Below are positions 25,636 through 37,800 of a DNA stretch of 64,000 nucleotides, piece after piece. The DNA lies in the NCBI RefSeq assembly GCF_028858725.1, contig NC_084765.1, positions 8,945,501-9,009,500 on the forward strand. Direction: 5' to 3'. The notes under the pieces were generated by a model, which saw only the letters and a program-made list of their open reading frames with translations, had not been told where the DNA came from and did not search any database. The translations under genes were made by a program, and so were the position numbers. The stretch's first letter is position 1. Every line of letters starts with the position of its first letter. The DNA comes from Colius striatus (Eukaryota; Chordata; Aves; Coliiformes; Coliidae).

Positions 25636-28600
25636 GAAATTTGTAAAAGCGCACCAAATTATGGCACTTAAAAATAAACACATCAAATGCCATTTCAGCT
25701 ACACCATTCAGACTCATGATTTTAACTTGCACTGGAAATCTCAGTGGGATGCTGGAAGTGCATAAGAACACAGATGCCCAGAGCTGTGAAATTCCTGTAT
25801 ATTTTTAGAGGAAGTACTGAAAACTGTAGAAGAGTTCATGGCCCTGTGTCTTTTAGTCTGCTTGGATCTCTGCTTATCAAATGGCACTAAAGAACTTGCT
25901 GGTTCTGTCCTGAAAAAGCAGCAAAATTCTACTAGCTAGAATACCATATTCAATGACTAGATAGATGATACAATTTTAATCACTGCAAAATAGACATTAT
26001 TGCATTCACTCAGTTCAAAATCTAAAAGTAGAATTTATATGTTTTTCATCTAAAAGCATTTCAAGTTGCTTTGACATCATAGTATCATAGCACCAAATAG
26101 TCATTGTTAATAGTACACATTATACACAATGTTTCCTATAAGACTGTAAAATTACTTAAAATTTCTTTTCCTCTGTAGTTCTAGATATAGTTGGGTCTGA
26201 TTATTTCATAAATATCTGAGCCAAAATGTAGGTTTGGGAAAGGACTTTGAAAGCTGGTTTTGGTCAGGCCGGTGGGTTATTTTACAAGGACTACCAAAGA
26301 TATAAAGTAGTCATGGATATCTCTAAAAGGGCTAAAAGTACTACTCACCAGCACTGTATACAGTTGTTTCAAGCAAAGTCAAATGAAAAAGCCATCTCTA
26401 TATTAGAGCTAATGGGGTATCTGAACCTAGAGAAAGTATCAGAAATTAGTTTTGAATCGGCAGCTTATTTTAAAAAGCCATAAGCTTACAAGTATTTAAC
26501 ACTTTCCACTCATGAAAAAAGGCAGTGAAATCTGCACTGAATTCCAGCTTCAGCCATGGTAGCGTAAAGCATAAATGCTTGACATTATTTCTACAAAGTA
26601 TTTGTCAAAAAAAAACCCCAGCTTTCCTTGTACCCAAACAAACCTTTTGTCAAATGCTGATCTAATGAAACAGAATTGCAAGCATTTTTATGACAGGCCC
26701 ATAACTCAAGATTTTACAGATAAATCGGATAAATCATATTAAATTAATAATGTGTCATTCCATGAAGACAATCACAAGTGATTGTGGAACTGTTCACATT
26801 TGATGCTCCAAAGTTCAGCTAAAACCTTGCTCTATTGAGACTGCCTGTCTCAATATTAAATCAAGTTTTACTTTTGTAAAATCAAAACAAAATCAAAACA
26901 AAAACTTGTTGTGCAACTAAGAAAAATTAAATTCACAGTCAGTCACAAGTACTTCCAGCTATTACTGATGCTATAGAAGGATATCTTGCAGGTCCATTTA
27001 TTTTACATGGAAAGAAACTCTATAGTTTGTACATTTTATAACATTTCAATGTTTATTTCTGCAAAATGAGCTCCTCTAGTTTGTCTCAGCAGGTCATAGT
27101 CTGAATAACCTGTTTCTCTTCTCTTTCCAAAAAAAGAACAAGACATGTCCTGATCTGGTTTTTATACTGTCTAAATACTTGGTATTTTTCATGTGGGTTC
27201 CATAGTGTCAACCCACAACTCTCTTGCACTTCTTAAAAACATAAGACCTGGTGGATACTCAGAAACATTTTTTAATGATGACTGAGATATACAATGTGAT
27301 GCATGGTAATCAAATACAAACTAAAATAAAAATTCATTATTTACTCATCAGTATACACAGGACTGCAGTACTGGTAAGATACAGTGAGTGAAAGCAGCAA
27401 GTAAAAACATCAGCACCTCTACATTTTTCCCTTGTAACAAATGCTCTTTCTGTATTTCTTGATGATTCTACTTAATATAAGTTTTTTCATTTCCCCCGTT
27501 TAAGTCTCTTTCATTCAACACTACAGAAGGAATTATTTTCTGCTTCATTTTCAGTCAGTTTAAGGGATTTTTGAAGATCTAACTACTGAGATTATTAATC
27601 AGACAAATGCTATTTGCAGACATGAAGACTGAACCATTCCACTGCTCTAGCAAAACAATTAGCAGAAATTTGAAGTAGTAAGACAGATCCTATTGCACTT
27701 CATAACCTTACTAAGTAATGCTTCTGTGAAGATTTATTCTTAGACAAAGAACATAGTAAAACTGTGTTTTCCCTCTGTAAAGCTGAATAATTGCTTTCCA
27801 AAAAGTGTACCCAGTGACAGCAGCATCCAGTCATTCTTCCTATACATATTTGGGCTAAAGAATACAGTGATGTGCACATGATAGCTTAGGTTGTGTTATA
27901 TAAAATAAGATAGTATCTTTTTGTCATCTTTCATGTTACCTGCTTTCTCTCAAGCAGCATTGTATTTTTTGTGTGTATTTTCTAATTTAAGTAAAAATAA
28001 TTCCATTGTTTTCCTTCAAAACTCTCATTCAAACTTTCTTTTTCTGCAATGTCTAGAACAGCATGGCAAAGTTTGGTCTGTTCTGACCAGTGCTTATCAA
28101 ACCAGTCAGAGCCACTCAACAGCTTTGTGCCTCTTGCCTGTTTCCCTCCCTGAGAATTTGTCTGCTTTATACAAAAAGCTCCTCAAGAGCAAAGGTTAGA
28201 ATGTTATTCCATCTATAGAGCACCATATACAGCATTTCATGACTGCAATTGCAAAACATTGACGGAAGAAAAAACATATTAAAATGTGGTAATATCACAA
28301 CTTGACAGTTTTTAACTTGCCAGAATTTAGTCATAAGGGTATGATGAATTTAGTGCTTATTTATGGGCACTACACATTTTTTTATAAGGATTCAGTTTGC
28401 AGCTAAGGACACCAAGCTGGGACAAGCTTCGACAGAGGACTGATTTATTGCAGGTTCTCAGTAAATTGCAGTAATGGACTGTGAGGGAAAATAGATCACT
28501 GAATTTCTTTCACAGCTATGGGCTAAAAGCATATACATTATCTCTTAAAATTGGTCAACTGACATGTTGTAACTTAGTCCTTAATTTTGATGTTACAGAG

Positions 28601-30172
28601 AAAATTTTTTAAGAACATGGAGCGAAAATTGAGGGGAGATGCATAGATTCTCCATGATACATTTGTCTCTTTTTCTCTCTTGCCACTCATTCTGGCTGTG
28701 TCTTATGAGTTTGTCCAGGAGCAGTGTTCAACCAGGATTATCATGGAGTACAGAATGTCCTCACTAGAAAATATGTTCTCTCAGTTACCTTTAAAAGACA
28801 GCAGACACTCAATCGTGTAAACTACTGAATATTGTGTCAAAGTACCAGGCATCCTTAGCATCATTCACATTGAATGTATTTGAGAGGAACCACAGTGAAG
28901 ATTTGAGTACAATGGGAAATATTCAAAAACTTACATTTAATTTTTCTGTAAATTAACTTCTGTAAAAGTTCAAAAGTTTATCAGAACTAAAACTAATCAT
29001 CACCTACTGGAAAGGATAGGGCTGAGAACCACTAAAAACTTGCCTGGTACTAGAAAAGAGCAAAATCCTACCGCTTTGCTTGACTGGACAACCTTACTAA
29101 GAAAACAGAAGGTTTTGTCTAATTAAAGAGTAGCTTGTGAGTTGAAAAATGGAACAGATTTTTTCTCCAGATCTTTGAGAAAATGTACTTCTGATTAGGC
29201 TGAAAATACTGCATGAAGCAGACACTCTCCAGGGACTTCATAAATTCTGTTTTCAAACTAAAATTGCCCCTGGGAATGCAAGGCACTTGGAAATAAATAT
29301 ATTGGAAAAATATTCTCAATATTTTCATATCTTGAGCATTCATAGCTTGCTTTATTTTTCATATGATAGCTTGAGCTCTGACTTGCTATCTTTGATATAT
29401 TGTTTGGTAATATAAAATCACAAAAAAATTAATTACCTAATATGAAGGTCCCTTGCCTCTGTATTTCTTCAGAAATACCTTCAGATTTCTGAGGTGGCAA
29501 TACCATAAACAAAGAATTATTGTTTTGAGTACGGAATTAACATGAAGAAGAGAGAAATTCTAAATTAACAAAGATACTAGCTCTGCTCTTGAATTGGAAG
29601 ACAGGCTTTTTTCAAGTCAATATCCCTTCTGGTTACAACAACTGTCCTTTACTCTGTGTACTATACTGTTAGTGGGGCATCTGAAACTTCTGGAAGAGTT
29701 ATGGTAGATAATTTTATTGAAACTAATTCATTGCAGAGTAGTGCAGCCTTAAGAACATTCTCCCAAATTACCTTCATTATCATTCAAATTGTTACCATCT
29801 ATAGAGTTCATGAGGCTCAAATGTAGACTTAATTCTGAGAAAATATTGATAATGATTTTGTGATCAATAGGAGCAAAAATATTTACATAATTTAATAATG
29901 TTAAAAAACTGCCTATCTTATTCTAGAGAAATGAATCAAAAGTGAGGTGTGACCACTGAAGGTATTGAGCAGATCTAACTTCCAAGATCTTCATGGAAGC
30001 AAGAGTGAATTCAGAGGTAGTGGCAGTCATGGTGAAAAAAAAAAAAATCATCACTAAAAATCATACAAAGTGTGATGATTCCAAAAGTATAAAGATGAGG
30101 CCTCAGTGATTATAAAGTGCATGCAGTCCTGACCTAGAGAAGTCGAAATAGCTCTGCTCAACTGTAGCTTCC

Positions 30173-30189
30173 AAAAAAAAAAAAAAAAA
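30173..30189. repeat. A17 homopolymer
   Basis: Seventeen adenines. A second run of 13 lies at 30035-30047, and between the two is a 9-base inverted repeat (AATCATCAC at 30046-30054 and GTGATGATT at 30072-30080). The decayed reverse-transcriptase-like segment begins shortly after. Confidence 0.9.
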
Positions 30190-30234
30190 GATGGAATTGC
30201 TAATTACAAGAGTTGCAGAGCATATTTGAAGTAA

Positions 30235-30450
30235 TAACCTGAAAGAGAATAGCCAATATGGATTTCAAAGAGAAAATTTTCATCCACAAAGATGGTTATA
30301 AAAGGTTATGGAGCTGATTATGGTGGCTCATTCAAATTGTTTGATATTCAAAAGGCATTTGATGACACATCTCCTGCTGAAAACCATAGAAAAAATAAAT
30401 TTGGGTCACATAGAAGGAAATATCCTATGGTGAGCACTAATTGCATTCAT
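30235..30450 (+). mobile_element. Decayed LINE reverse-transcriptase fragment, CR1-like
   Basis: Two reverse-transcriptase-like motifs occur in the right order. SQYGFQRENFH at 30251-30283 resembles the CR1/L2-type motif QHGF. FDIQKAFDDTS at 30341-30373 resembles the catalytic DFSKAFDTVS motif. They lie in different frames, so there is at least one frameshift, and their spacing (about 29 codons) is a little shorter than I expect for CR1 (about 36). It ends without other recognisable domains. It may be a remnant of the same element as 30780-31592, with the middle deleted, or an independent older insertion. It is not functional. Confidence 0.55.
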
Positions 30451-30779
30451 CTTTTATTTATATATGGAAACCTCATAAAACATTTCCTACCCTAGTGCCA
30501 TCCAAATACTTTCCAGACTGAGCTATATTTAGGACTGCTTCACTCCCTGGAGATAGAGGTTCTGCCACACTCTAGGATCTGGCTCACTAAAAATCCTAAA
30601 ATTCCAAGAGCAAAGAGATTCACTATACTTTTATATTAAAATTTAAATTAGAGGAACTTCATCTTACCTTATCCATCTGCACTTTTCTGTCAACTCTTTC
30701 AACAGAATGAAATATTTTTAGGGCAGAGACAGACTTTTTATTCTGCTATCACAGTAGATTACTTCCTGAGGACAGGAAG

Positions 30780-31592
30780 GCTCTTCAGAGGGACCTGGAC
30801 AAGCTGGATAAATTGGATGAGGCCAACAAGACAAAGTGCCAGGTCTTGCACTCAGGCCACAACAATCTCATGCAATGCTACAAGGCTTGGGGATGTGTGG
30901 CTGACGAGTTGTCCTGCATAAAAGGATGTGAAGGTGTTAATCAACAGCTCCACTATCAGGAATAGTGTGATGAGCAAGACCAAGGAAGTGATTGTCCCCT
31001 TGCACTCAGCGCTGGTGAGGCTGCACCTCAAGTGCTGTGCTCAGTTCTGGGCCCCTCACTACAAAGACATTGAGCTGCTGGAGCATGTCTATAGATGAGC
31101 AATGAAACTGCTGAAGGGTCTAGAGAACAAGTCTTATGAGGAGCAGGTGAGGAAGCTGGGGTTGTCAAGTCTGGAGAAGAGGAGGATGAGAGGAAACATG
31201 ATCACTCTTGACAGCTACCTGAAAGGGAGTTGTAGTGAGGTGAAGGTCAATCTCTTCTCTCCAGTAATGAAAGACAGGACAAAGAGGAGATGAGCTCAAT
31301 TTGTGTCAGGGGAGGTTTAGTTTGGACATTAGGGAGAACTTTTTCACTGGGAAGGTTATTAAGCATTGGAACCATCTGCCCAGGAAAGTGGTGGAGATAT
31401 ATAAAAGATCCATAGATGAGGTGCTGAGGGACACGGTTTTGGACTAGATGATTTCTAAAGGTCCCTTCCAACCTCTACCATTCTGTGATTCTGATTAGTT
31501 CAGTGATGGACCTTGCAGTGTTAGATTAGTGGCTGGACAAAATGATCTTAAAGGTCTTTTCCAACCATAACGATTTTATGATCCTACGATTT
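30780..31592 (+). mobile_element. CR1 LINE 3' portion (ORF2 C-terminus and 3' UTR), degenerate, with nested CR1 stub
   Basis: The DNA encodes pieces of the CR1 ORF2 C-terminus, for example [28 protein letters not shown] and DSYLKGSCSEV, interrupted by in-frame stops such as the TGA near 31096. The 3' UTR follows, with GCATTGGAACCATCTGCCC, AGTGGTGGAG and GTGCTGAGGGACAC. The 3' UTR is split at about 31440 by a second CR1 3' end (31441-31496), resumes with AGTTCAGTGATGGACC, and reaches its own tail (AAAGGTCTTTTCCAACCATA, then ATTTTATGATCCTACG) near 31592. It is a dead, 5'-truncated copy. Confidence 0.92.
31441..31496 (+). mobile_element. CR1 3' stub nested in an older CR1
   Basis: GGACTAGATGATTTCTAAAG, GTCCCTTCCAACCTCTACC and ATTCTGTGATTCTGATT form a complete CR1 3' terminus of about 56 bases. 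It sits in the same orientation within the 3' UTR of the surrounding copy, whose flanks rejoin as GAGGGACACGGTTT and AGTTCAGTGATGG. No clear target-site duplication is seen. Confidence 0.75.
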
Positions 31593-31735
31593 CAGAACCT
31601 GAATGTCTGCATATACCTGTGTATGTGCTGATGCTGTGTTTCAAGTCAAGAGTTATCATCATCAATTACCACATGTACCAGTTCCAATGACTGTATCCTT
31701 CTGCCTTACCAAAGGGATGGAGAAAGGAAAGGAGG

Positions 31736-31820
31736 AAGGGAAGGGAAGGGAAGGGAAGGGAAGGGAAGGGAAGGGAAGGGAAGGGAAGGGAAGGGAAGGG
31801 AAGGGAAGGGAAGGGAAGGG
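31736..31820. repeat. (AAGGG)17 pentanucleotide microsatellite
   Basis: Seventeen perfect AAGGG units, purine-only on the plus strand, preceded by impure purine DNA from about 31717 (GGATGGAGAAAGGAAAGGAGG). Repeated GGG runs separated by AA could form G-quadruplexes. The open frame over it, which reads GKGRE repeated, is an artefact. Confidence 0.97.
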
Positions 31821-34800
31821 TTTATAGTATACACACATCTAACTAACTAGTTGCCATTTAAATCAATAGAAAAACACTGTATGTTCTGTCCTGGCAGATA
31901 TTTACTTCCTGCCTGCATATCTGTGCTTGTCTAGGTCAGTTCTTTCATACATATATTATTGCCTCACATCTCAAAATACAGCCCTCCAGTTAGGCGCTGA
32001 GTACACAAATCCTGTTTGACTACTCTGGAACTTGAGGTTACTCAACATTTTTAAAGAGCATCAAGCACTAAAACTGGAAAAAAAAAATCAATTTGAAAGA
32101 AAAAGACTTTTTATTTGAACATAAATGAATTCCTGAGTTGTTTCAGCAAAGAACCAACAGCTGCTGTCTATTAAAGCTGAAACATTTCATTTTAGAATTT
32201 TAAACCAAAGGTCTTGACTTTTCATTTTTAAATGAAAATTTGAAACTCAATGCCATTACAATTAATTTTACCAAAAAAAACCCCACCTTTTTTTTTCTAA
32301 AAGTAGGTCTTGATGATGCTAGTAAATTAATACGTACATGCCTGTGCATAGAATGGCTCAAGCCAGCTTGCACAGAATGGTTCATGTCCACACTATCAAA
32401 TTGTCTTCCCTGCTAAAATAGGCTGCATTCAAATGGTGCACCGGAAAGGCTCCCTGACCAATGCTGATCTCTGAATCGTACCTAGCTACAGTTTGTGTCA
32501 GTGTCAGTGAGCTTAGGCCAAAACTGAGATGGAGACTTTTAAAAAGTGAGACAATGCAGACAACAAAGTCCCAATACATGGCAACATTCCCTATTTAATT
32601 AGCTAGAATCAACATAGCCTGAACATTCTTGAAAAGAAAACCAGAAATTTTTTTCAGGACTGAAAGACAATATGAAGTGTTTAAATATTACAGTTCCATA
32701 TATATAGCTTAATGAGAAGTCTCCTAGATTTGTCTAATTCCCACAAGAGGTCAGTGGCAGCCTTCTCCAGTCCTTGTCCAGGACTCCAGTCACTGAACTA
32801 CTCTTTCTCTTTCCGCATAAGTGAAAAGTTCTGCATAGTATTAGTGCAGAAATTGGGAATGCCTAATATGCAGCACTTCAACAAAACAGCTCATGATCTA
32901 CCTGCAACTTGTCATATGAACTCCTGAATTTTGTATGAATTTAAACTGCAGATAAAATGGCTAAATAACAGTTAAGAGTTCATAAATACCCAAACAACTC
33001 TTTGATATTATCTTACAGTTAAATTTTACTCTCCATGGTTAAATCTTGCTTTAATTAAGCTTTCCTTTTGCTCAATAAATGAGATTTTTAAAAAATTATC
33101 TAATTTAAGAAAGTTCATCTTAGCACAGCAAAGGATTTTTCCACTCTAACAACAACCCTAACCTTCTATCTATTTTTAAAAATCATACTTGCTCTTCACT
33201 GTTTCTGCTGAGCTTTTCAAAACCCCCAACTTCAAAATCTTTATTTCAGCAATCACTTTTCTGTATGTACTAGGCACTGCATATTCACAGTACGATCACA
33301 TCATTCACAAACTTCTGAACATTTTTAAAGATCTCAGTATGATAATCAGAGCCCTAAGGGTTTGTAAGATAAGTCAACCTGTCTCTGAATAGGATAGGTA
33401 CTCCTAGCTTAATATGGAGCAGTCAAGATTCAGTGAATGGACCTGATCTCAAGATCCTCATTCAATAAGCAGGCAATTGTGCTGTGTGGACTGCAGCAAG
33501 GGATTAGGTGAATCAGGCATCTCTGGGTTAGAAGCTTCCTGGGAAACCTGCCAACAATCACTTCCTTAAAGACTATTTCTACCCAATTCTTTCATGCTGA
33601 CACATCTTCTAATTGCTGTTTTATGACCCTCTTCAGTTTTCTGCATCAACCGGGATGATAACATTACCATAACAACAAGCCTCTATCTAATGAGATCAAT
33701 TATTCAAAGGTTATTTCTTGTCTCTTGGCGAATCATGGGCTGTCACTAGTTCCTTTTTCTCTAGTGATAGAATATCAAGAGTGACTTCAAAATTTCCTCA
33801 TCTCTGTAAGTTTCTTGTAAATCCAAAAGTATGTCCTTACAAGGCAGAACCACAATGCCCTGGTTCAGTAGAGCAGAAGGGAACAAAGGGGACTTCTGCT
33901 TGTGCTAGTGAAAGGGCCCAAAGAATCTCAGATGCTTCATTCTGAGTCACATAAAGGCTGAAAAAAAGCAAAAAGTCAACTAGAAGTCATCATGATAGAA
34001 GGCCAAATGACAGAGCAAACAGATTAAGCCAAATGAAATCTCATTTACTCCAAAACAACTTACAGCCTTGTCAACACTAAATATCAATGACTACATAGAA
34101 AGCTACCATAACAAAGCACATCTTTTTTCTATTCAAAAGCCTAATGTGTTTCCTGCTCTAATATCTGACTGTGATGCATACAAAGATACGTGAAAGGTCA
34201 TGGGAGATCAAAATAAAATGGTATGCCAAAATCTTCAGAAAGTCAGTGATCAAACTGAGATTATAATGCATTTTCCTTGATTTTATACTGACTCATGTCT
34301 CATGCTTCTCCCTACTGGAAAGGATGCATATGTAACATGGAGAACAAAGCTCATGTCTATTGACAAAGAAGATATTTCAGATCTGCTAGTTGGCTTTCTA
34401 GATGTGTCAATAAACTGTTAATGATTTAATTGGTATGATTGTGGCTGAGCGAAGGGCTCTTCAGAGAAAATTTGGGCTTTAGGCCGTTCGCATCTCAGAT
34501 CGCTAGAATTTGAAGTAGCATGCTTGTCTTTGCATGCACAACATACCCTGTAAAAAACAAGTTCTGTGTCAGTTATTGCACTAAATGACTTCAACTGTAG
34601 CAAAGCTGAGAAGGGATGTGAATTAACAAGAGGTAAATAGTGAATCATATAAATAGTGTGACCAAAGAGAATGAAAGCAAAGCAACTTTAAGTAAATTTG
34701 ATTTGTAGTTATACTGAAGTAAGGGCTCTCAAAAGAGCCACATAAAAATATCTGGAGAATGATGGAAGAGGCTTACTGAATGAGAATTAATAAATAACAG

Positions 34801-37800
34801 TAGAGTTATTTTGGCTTGGTTACTTCAATTTTCAATCGTAAATCAAAAAATGTTAATTTTCATGCTGGAATTCACAAAAAGCTTTTATTCTTATCAATTT
34901 CTCCACTGGAATTGCTCATTATCCAACCACATATTTCTTTAAGCTATTCTGAAATAATACTTTCCTTCACTTCTCCAGAAAAACAAAAATGTAGATATTT
35001 CTATGTTAGTATTTTATCATATATTTTCGTAGATGAACACCTGAATAGTCTTATTCCATACAGGTACAAGAGAGACAGATTATACCTAAGCTTTAGCTGT
35101 CCTCTGATCTTTTTATGTGTTTCCTTCCCATGGAAAGTAAGAAATGAAGGAAAGGGAAATCTGGCTTATACTTGAGTATTGTCTTATCAGGAAGCCTTGT
35201 AAACACCTAGATTCACAATTTAGACAGAAAATTAGAAAATATATTATCTACACAATTTAATTAACACTGTTGGGATCTGGCTAAAGAAAATGCTTAGGAT
35301 GTGTGTAAGTTCATCCCTAAGTTCATGTGGAATGAAACATATATTTAAACATGATTCAATTTTATAAATTCAGTGAGTCCTAGGTATATATACACATATG
35401 TTTTTCTAGATAAGAATGCTTTATGTATCCAAATTTTTGTTTGGTTTTAAGTACATTCTCGTATTAGTTGTATACATTTAAAATATATCAATACCTCATA
35501 TTGCAAGAATATTTGGGACAACTTTATTATTCATATAGTAAAATTAATTCATTCAACTTGACTGCACATGAATTTAAAGTCAAGTGTGTTTCATAAATCC
35601 ATAGTGTATCAAAGAAAAGAGAAAGTAGAAACTCATAGTATCAAGGTGATACAGTAGTTTTATGACAGAGGGAATATGAAAAGGCATAATATTCGGTTAT
35701 TAATAAAGTTGCTAGAACCGTTCATGAAACTTTGATCCCAATCATGTGAATGGAAGTTTTGCTGCAAACTTTGGTGAGTCCAGGTTTGGCTTTCCTTGTT
35801 TTCTTTTACCTCCTCTTCAGTCTCACCAGTTCCCCATAAAGATAAATATAAATATCCACAAGAATATCTTGACCTCTTGGACTTCAAAGAAAAAACTGTA
35901 CGTATTGAAACTTTGCTTCAGTTAGAATTACAGGGTTACGGATTTTATTAAATAATCATGTATGCATTTCTGAAGTGTAAGAATAAAATTTCTTAAGCAT
36001 ATGACAATATTGCCCACTTAGCCTGAAAAATATTCCAATTTAGACTAAAGATGATGTATTTCAGTGACAGATTCTTTAAAAATAAACTTTAAAAAAAAAA
36101 ACCCGAAATACTTCAGTGTGAAATAAGGAACACTGTAGCTTCATACAGTACATTTTATCTAGGCTTTAACTTCATAACAAGAATGCAACATGCATGACCT
36201 TTAGCAAATCAACTTATAAATACTAATTGGAGTAAGCTGTATAGACAGGTATGCCAGGCTATGATAAAAATTACCTTGCCAACAATATCCTGATGCAATC
36301 TTCTCTCATTTCAGACTTGCATAAATTGGGTGATATGTTCTAATCCTTCCTCAAATGCGGCAGTAGCATGTTTCTAAGTTTGGAATACTGCAGACCTAGA
36401 TGATAAAAAAACCCAACATTATTTAATCAGAACAATGAATACAAAATATTCTGTCCTATCAACTATCAGTCTTAAACAGAATTTTTCAAAGAAATGATAT
36501 GATTTAGGTGAGAAAAAAAATTCTTAAGACTAGAGAACCTGAAACCATTAAATATTAAACAGATTAAGGGTGCATTATTTCTTTCTGTGTATAAAATATG
36601 AGTTTTATCATACCCTAATAATATAAACTCTAACAACCCTGCTATAGTCAGGTCACAGTTTGAGCTGGTTCATGAATATTAATATCCAAAGTATTAGTCA
36701 CATATCAAAGCCGACTTTACGTCATTTCTATTTTTTTTTTTTTAGGTGCTGGATGATAGAATTTAAATTGTACTTGTGAAAAAAACCAAAAATAAAAAAC
36801 CCCAAAAAAACAAAACCAAACAATCCCAGAATATCTTTCCTTTTGATCATCATTTCACTATTAGCAGGTTATTCAGAAGTAGAAACAAAGCAGCTATGAC
36901 AAACAGTTTGCTAAGCTTCTAGAAAGACGCTGAAAAAAAAGATATGAAAAAAAAATTCACACTAAAGTATAGGACCTGGAAGAAAATAGTGATGGGATGT
37001 CACCAAAAATCACTACTATATTATTTTTTTTTTCTGGTTGCATTAGTTTTAAATAGATATAATGCAAAATTCCAGACAAATATTTGCACCTCTAATTTCA
37101 TTTGATACTTCATTCTGCATATTTTCATCTCTTTTGAGATTTGGGATATTATTTTTAATTCTTCTCTTTTTCTCTGTACTTTTTTGTTGAACTGCAGTTA
37201 GGCACAACAGTTTATACCTGCTTTATAGTTCCTTTTATACTGCCAGAGCAATCCTTAGATAGACTCTCTAGACTGGCAGAGATGGGTGAACATTGCATGA
37301 TAGCTTGTTTATTTATATTTCAGCTACTGTAATACGTTCCCCTGCAAGTTTTCCCTTTCAACTAATGGTTTCATTACTACTGATGATTTTATCAGTTTGG
37401 CACCTGCCTGTTCTATCCATTGCCAATGAACCCTCACAAAACAGTAAGGAAAGACCCTGGCCCACGGAGCAATCGTTAAAAAAAAACTGTCATTTTTGTT
37501 TCTATGGAAACGTACATCTTGCAGTGTTCCCAAGAAAATAATCAAGTTAGCCTCTCAGTCATGTTCTTTCATTTTGGTATCTTCCCTTTAACCATCATAA
37601 GATATTGTACTCTCATGCTTGCCTTTTTTAGAGAAACTATTCTACAGCCACTATTTGCCTTTTAGTTCTGCTTGGTATTTGTTTAACCTTGATAGAGTTA
37701 GCAGATTTGGTTTTGCTTTACAGACACAGTTCATCACATAAAACCCAGACAATACAGTTCCTGGCTCCTTATCTGACAGACTATGAGAACCCCATCCATT

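Larger units (their letters stand above)
9807..30034. other. Long stretch without recognised genes (two CR1 stubs and one small repeat listed separately)
   Basis: About 20 kb of AT-rich DNA with only the CR1 stubs at 11559 and 21866 and the small repeat at 25599. Around 22020-22048 a 12-base unit ATGATCATTCAA occurs twice. All open frames are under 95 codons and lack known motifs. I searched by eye for synaptotagmin C2 motifs, because SYT9 is the expected neighbour, and found none. Confidence 0.6.

Noticed and set aside
26080..26097. CATAGTATCATAG as a CR1 tail
   Set aside because: Only the octamer-like string is present, with no GGACC or CATCTAGTCC sequence beside it.
31102..31293. 63-codon open frame as a host gene
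   Set aside because: The sequence is the CR1 ORF2 C-terminal region, broken by stops on either side.
31603..31827. Plus-strand open frame with repeated GKGRE
   Set aside because: It is the translation of the AAGGG microsatellite.
34816..35175. 119-codon plus-strand open frame
   Set aside because: AT-driven composition rich in Phe, Ile and Ser, no family resemblance, chance length.
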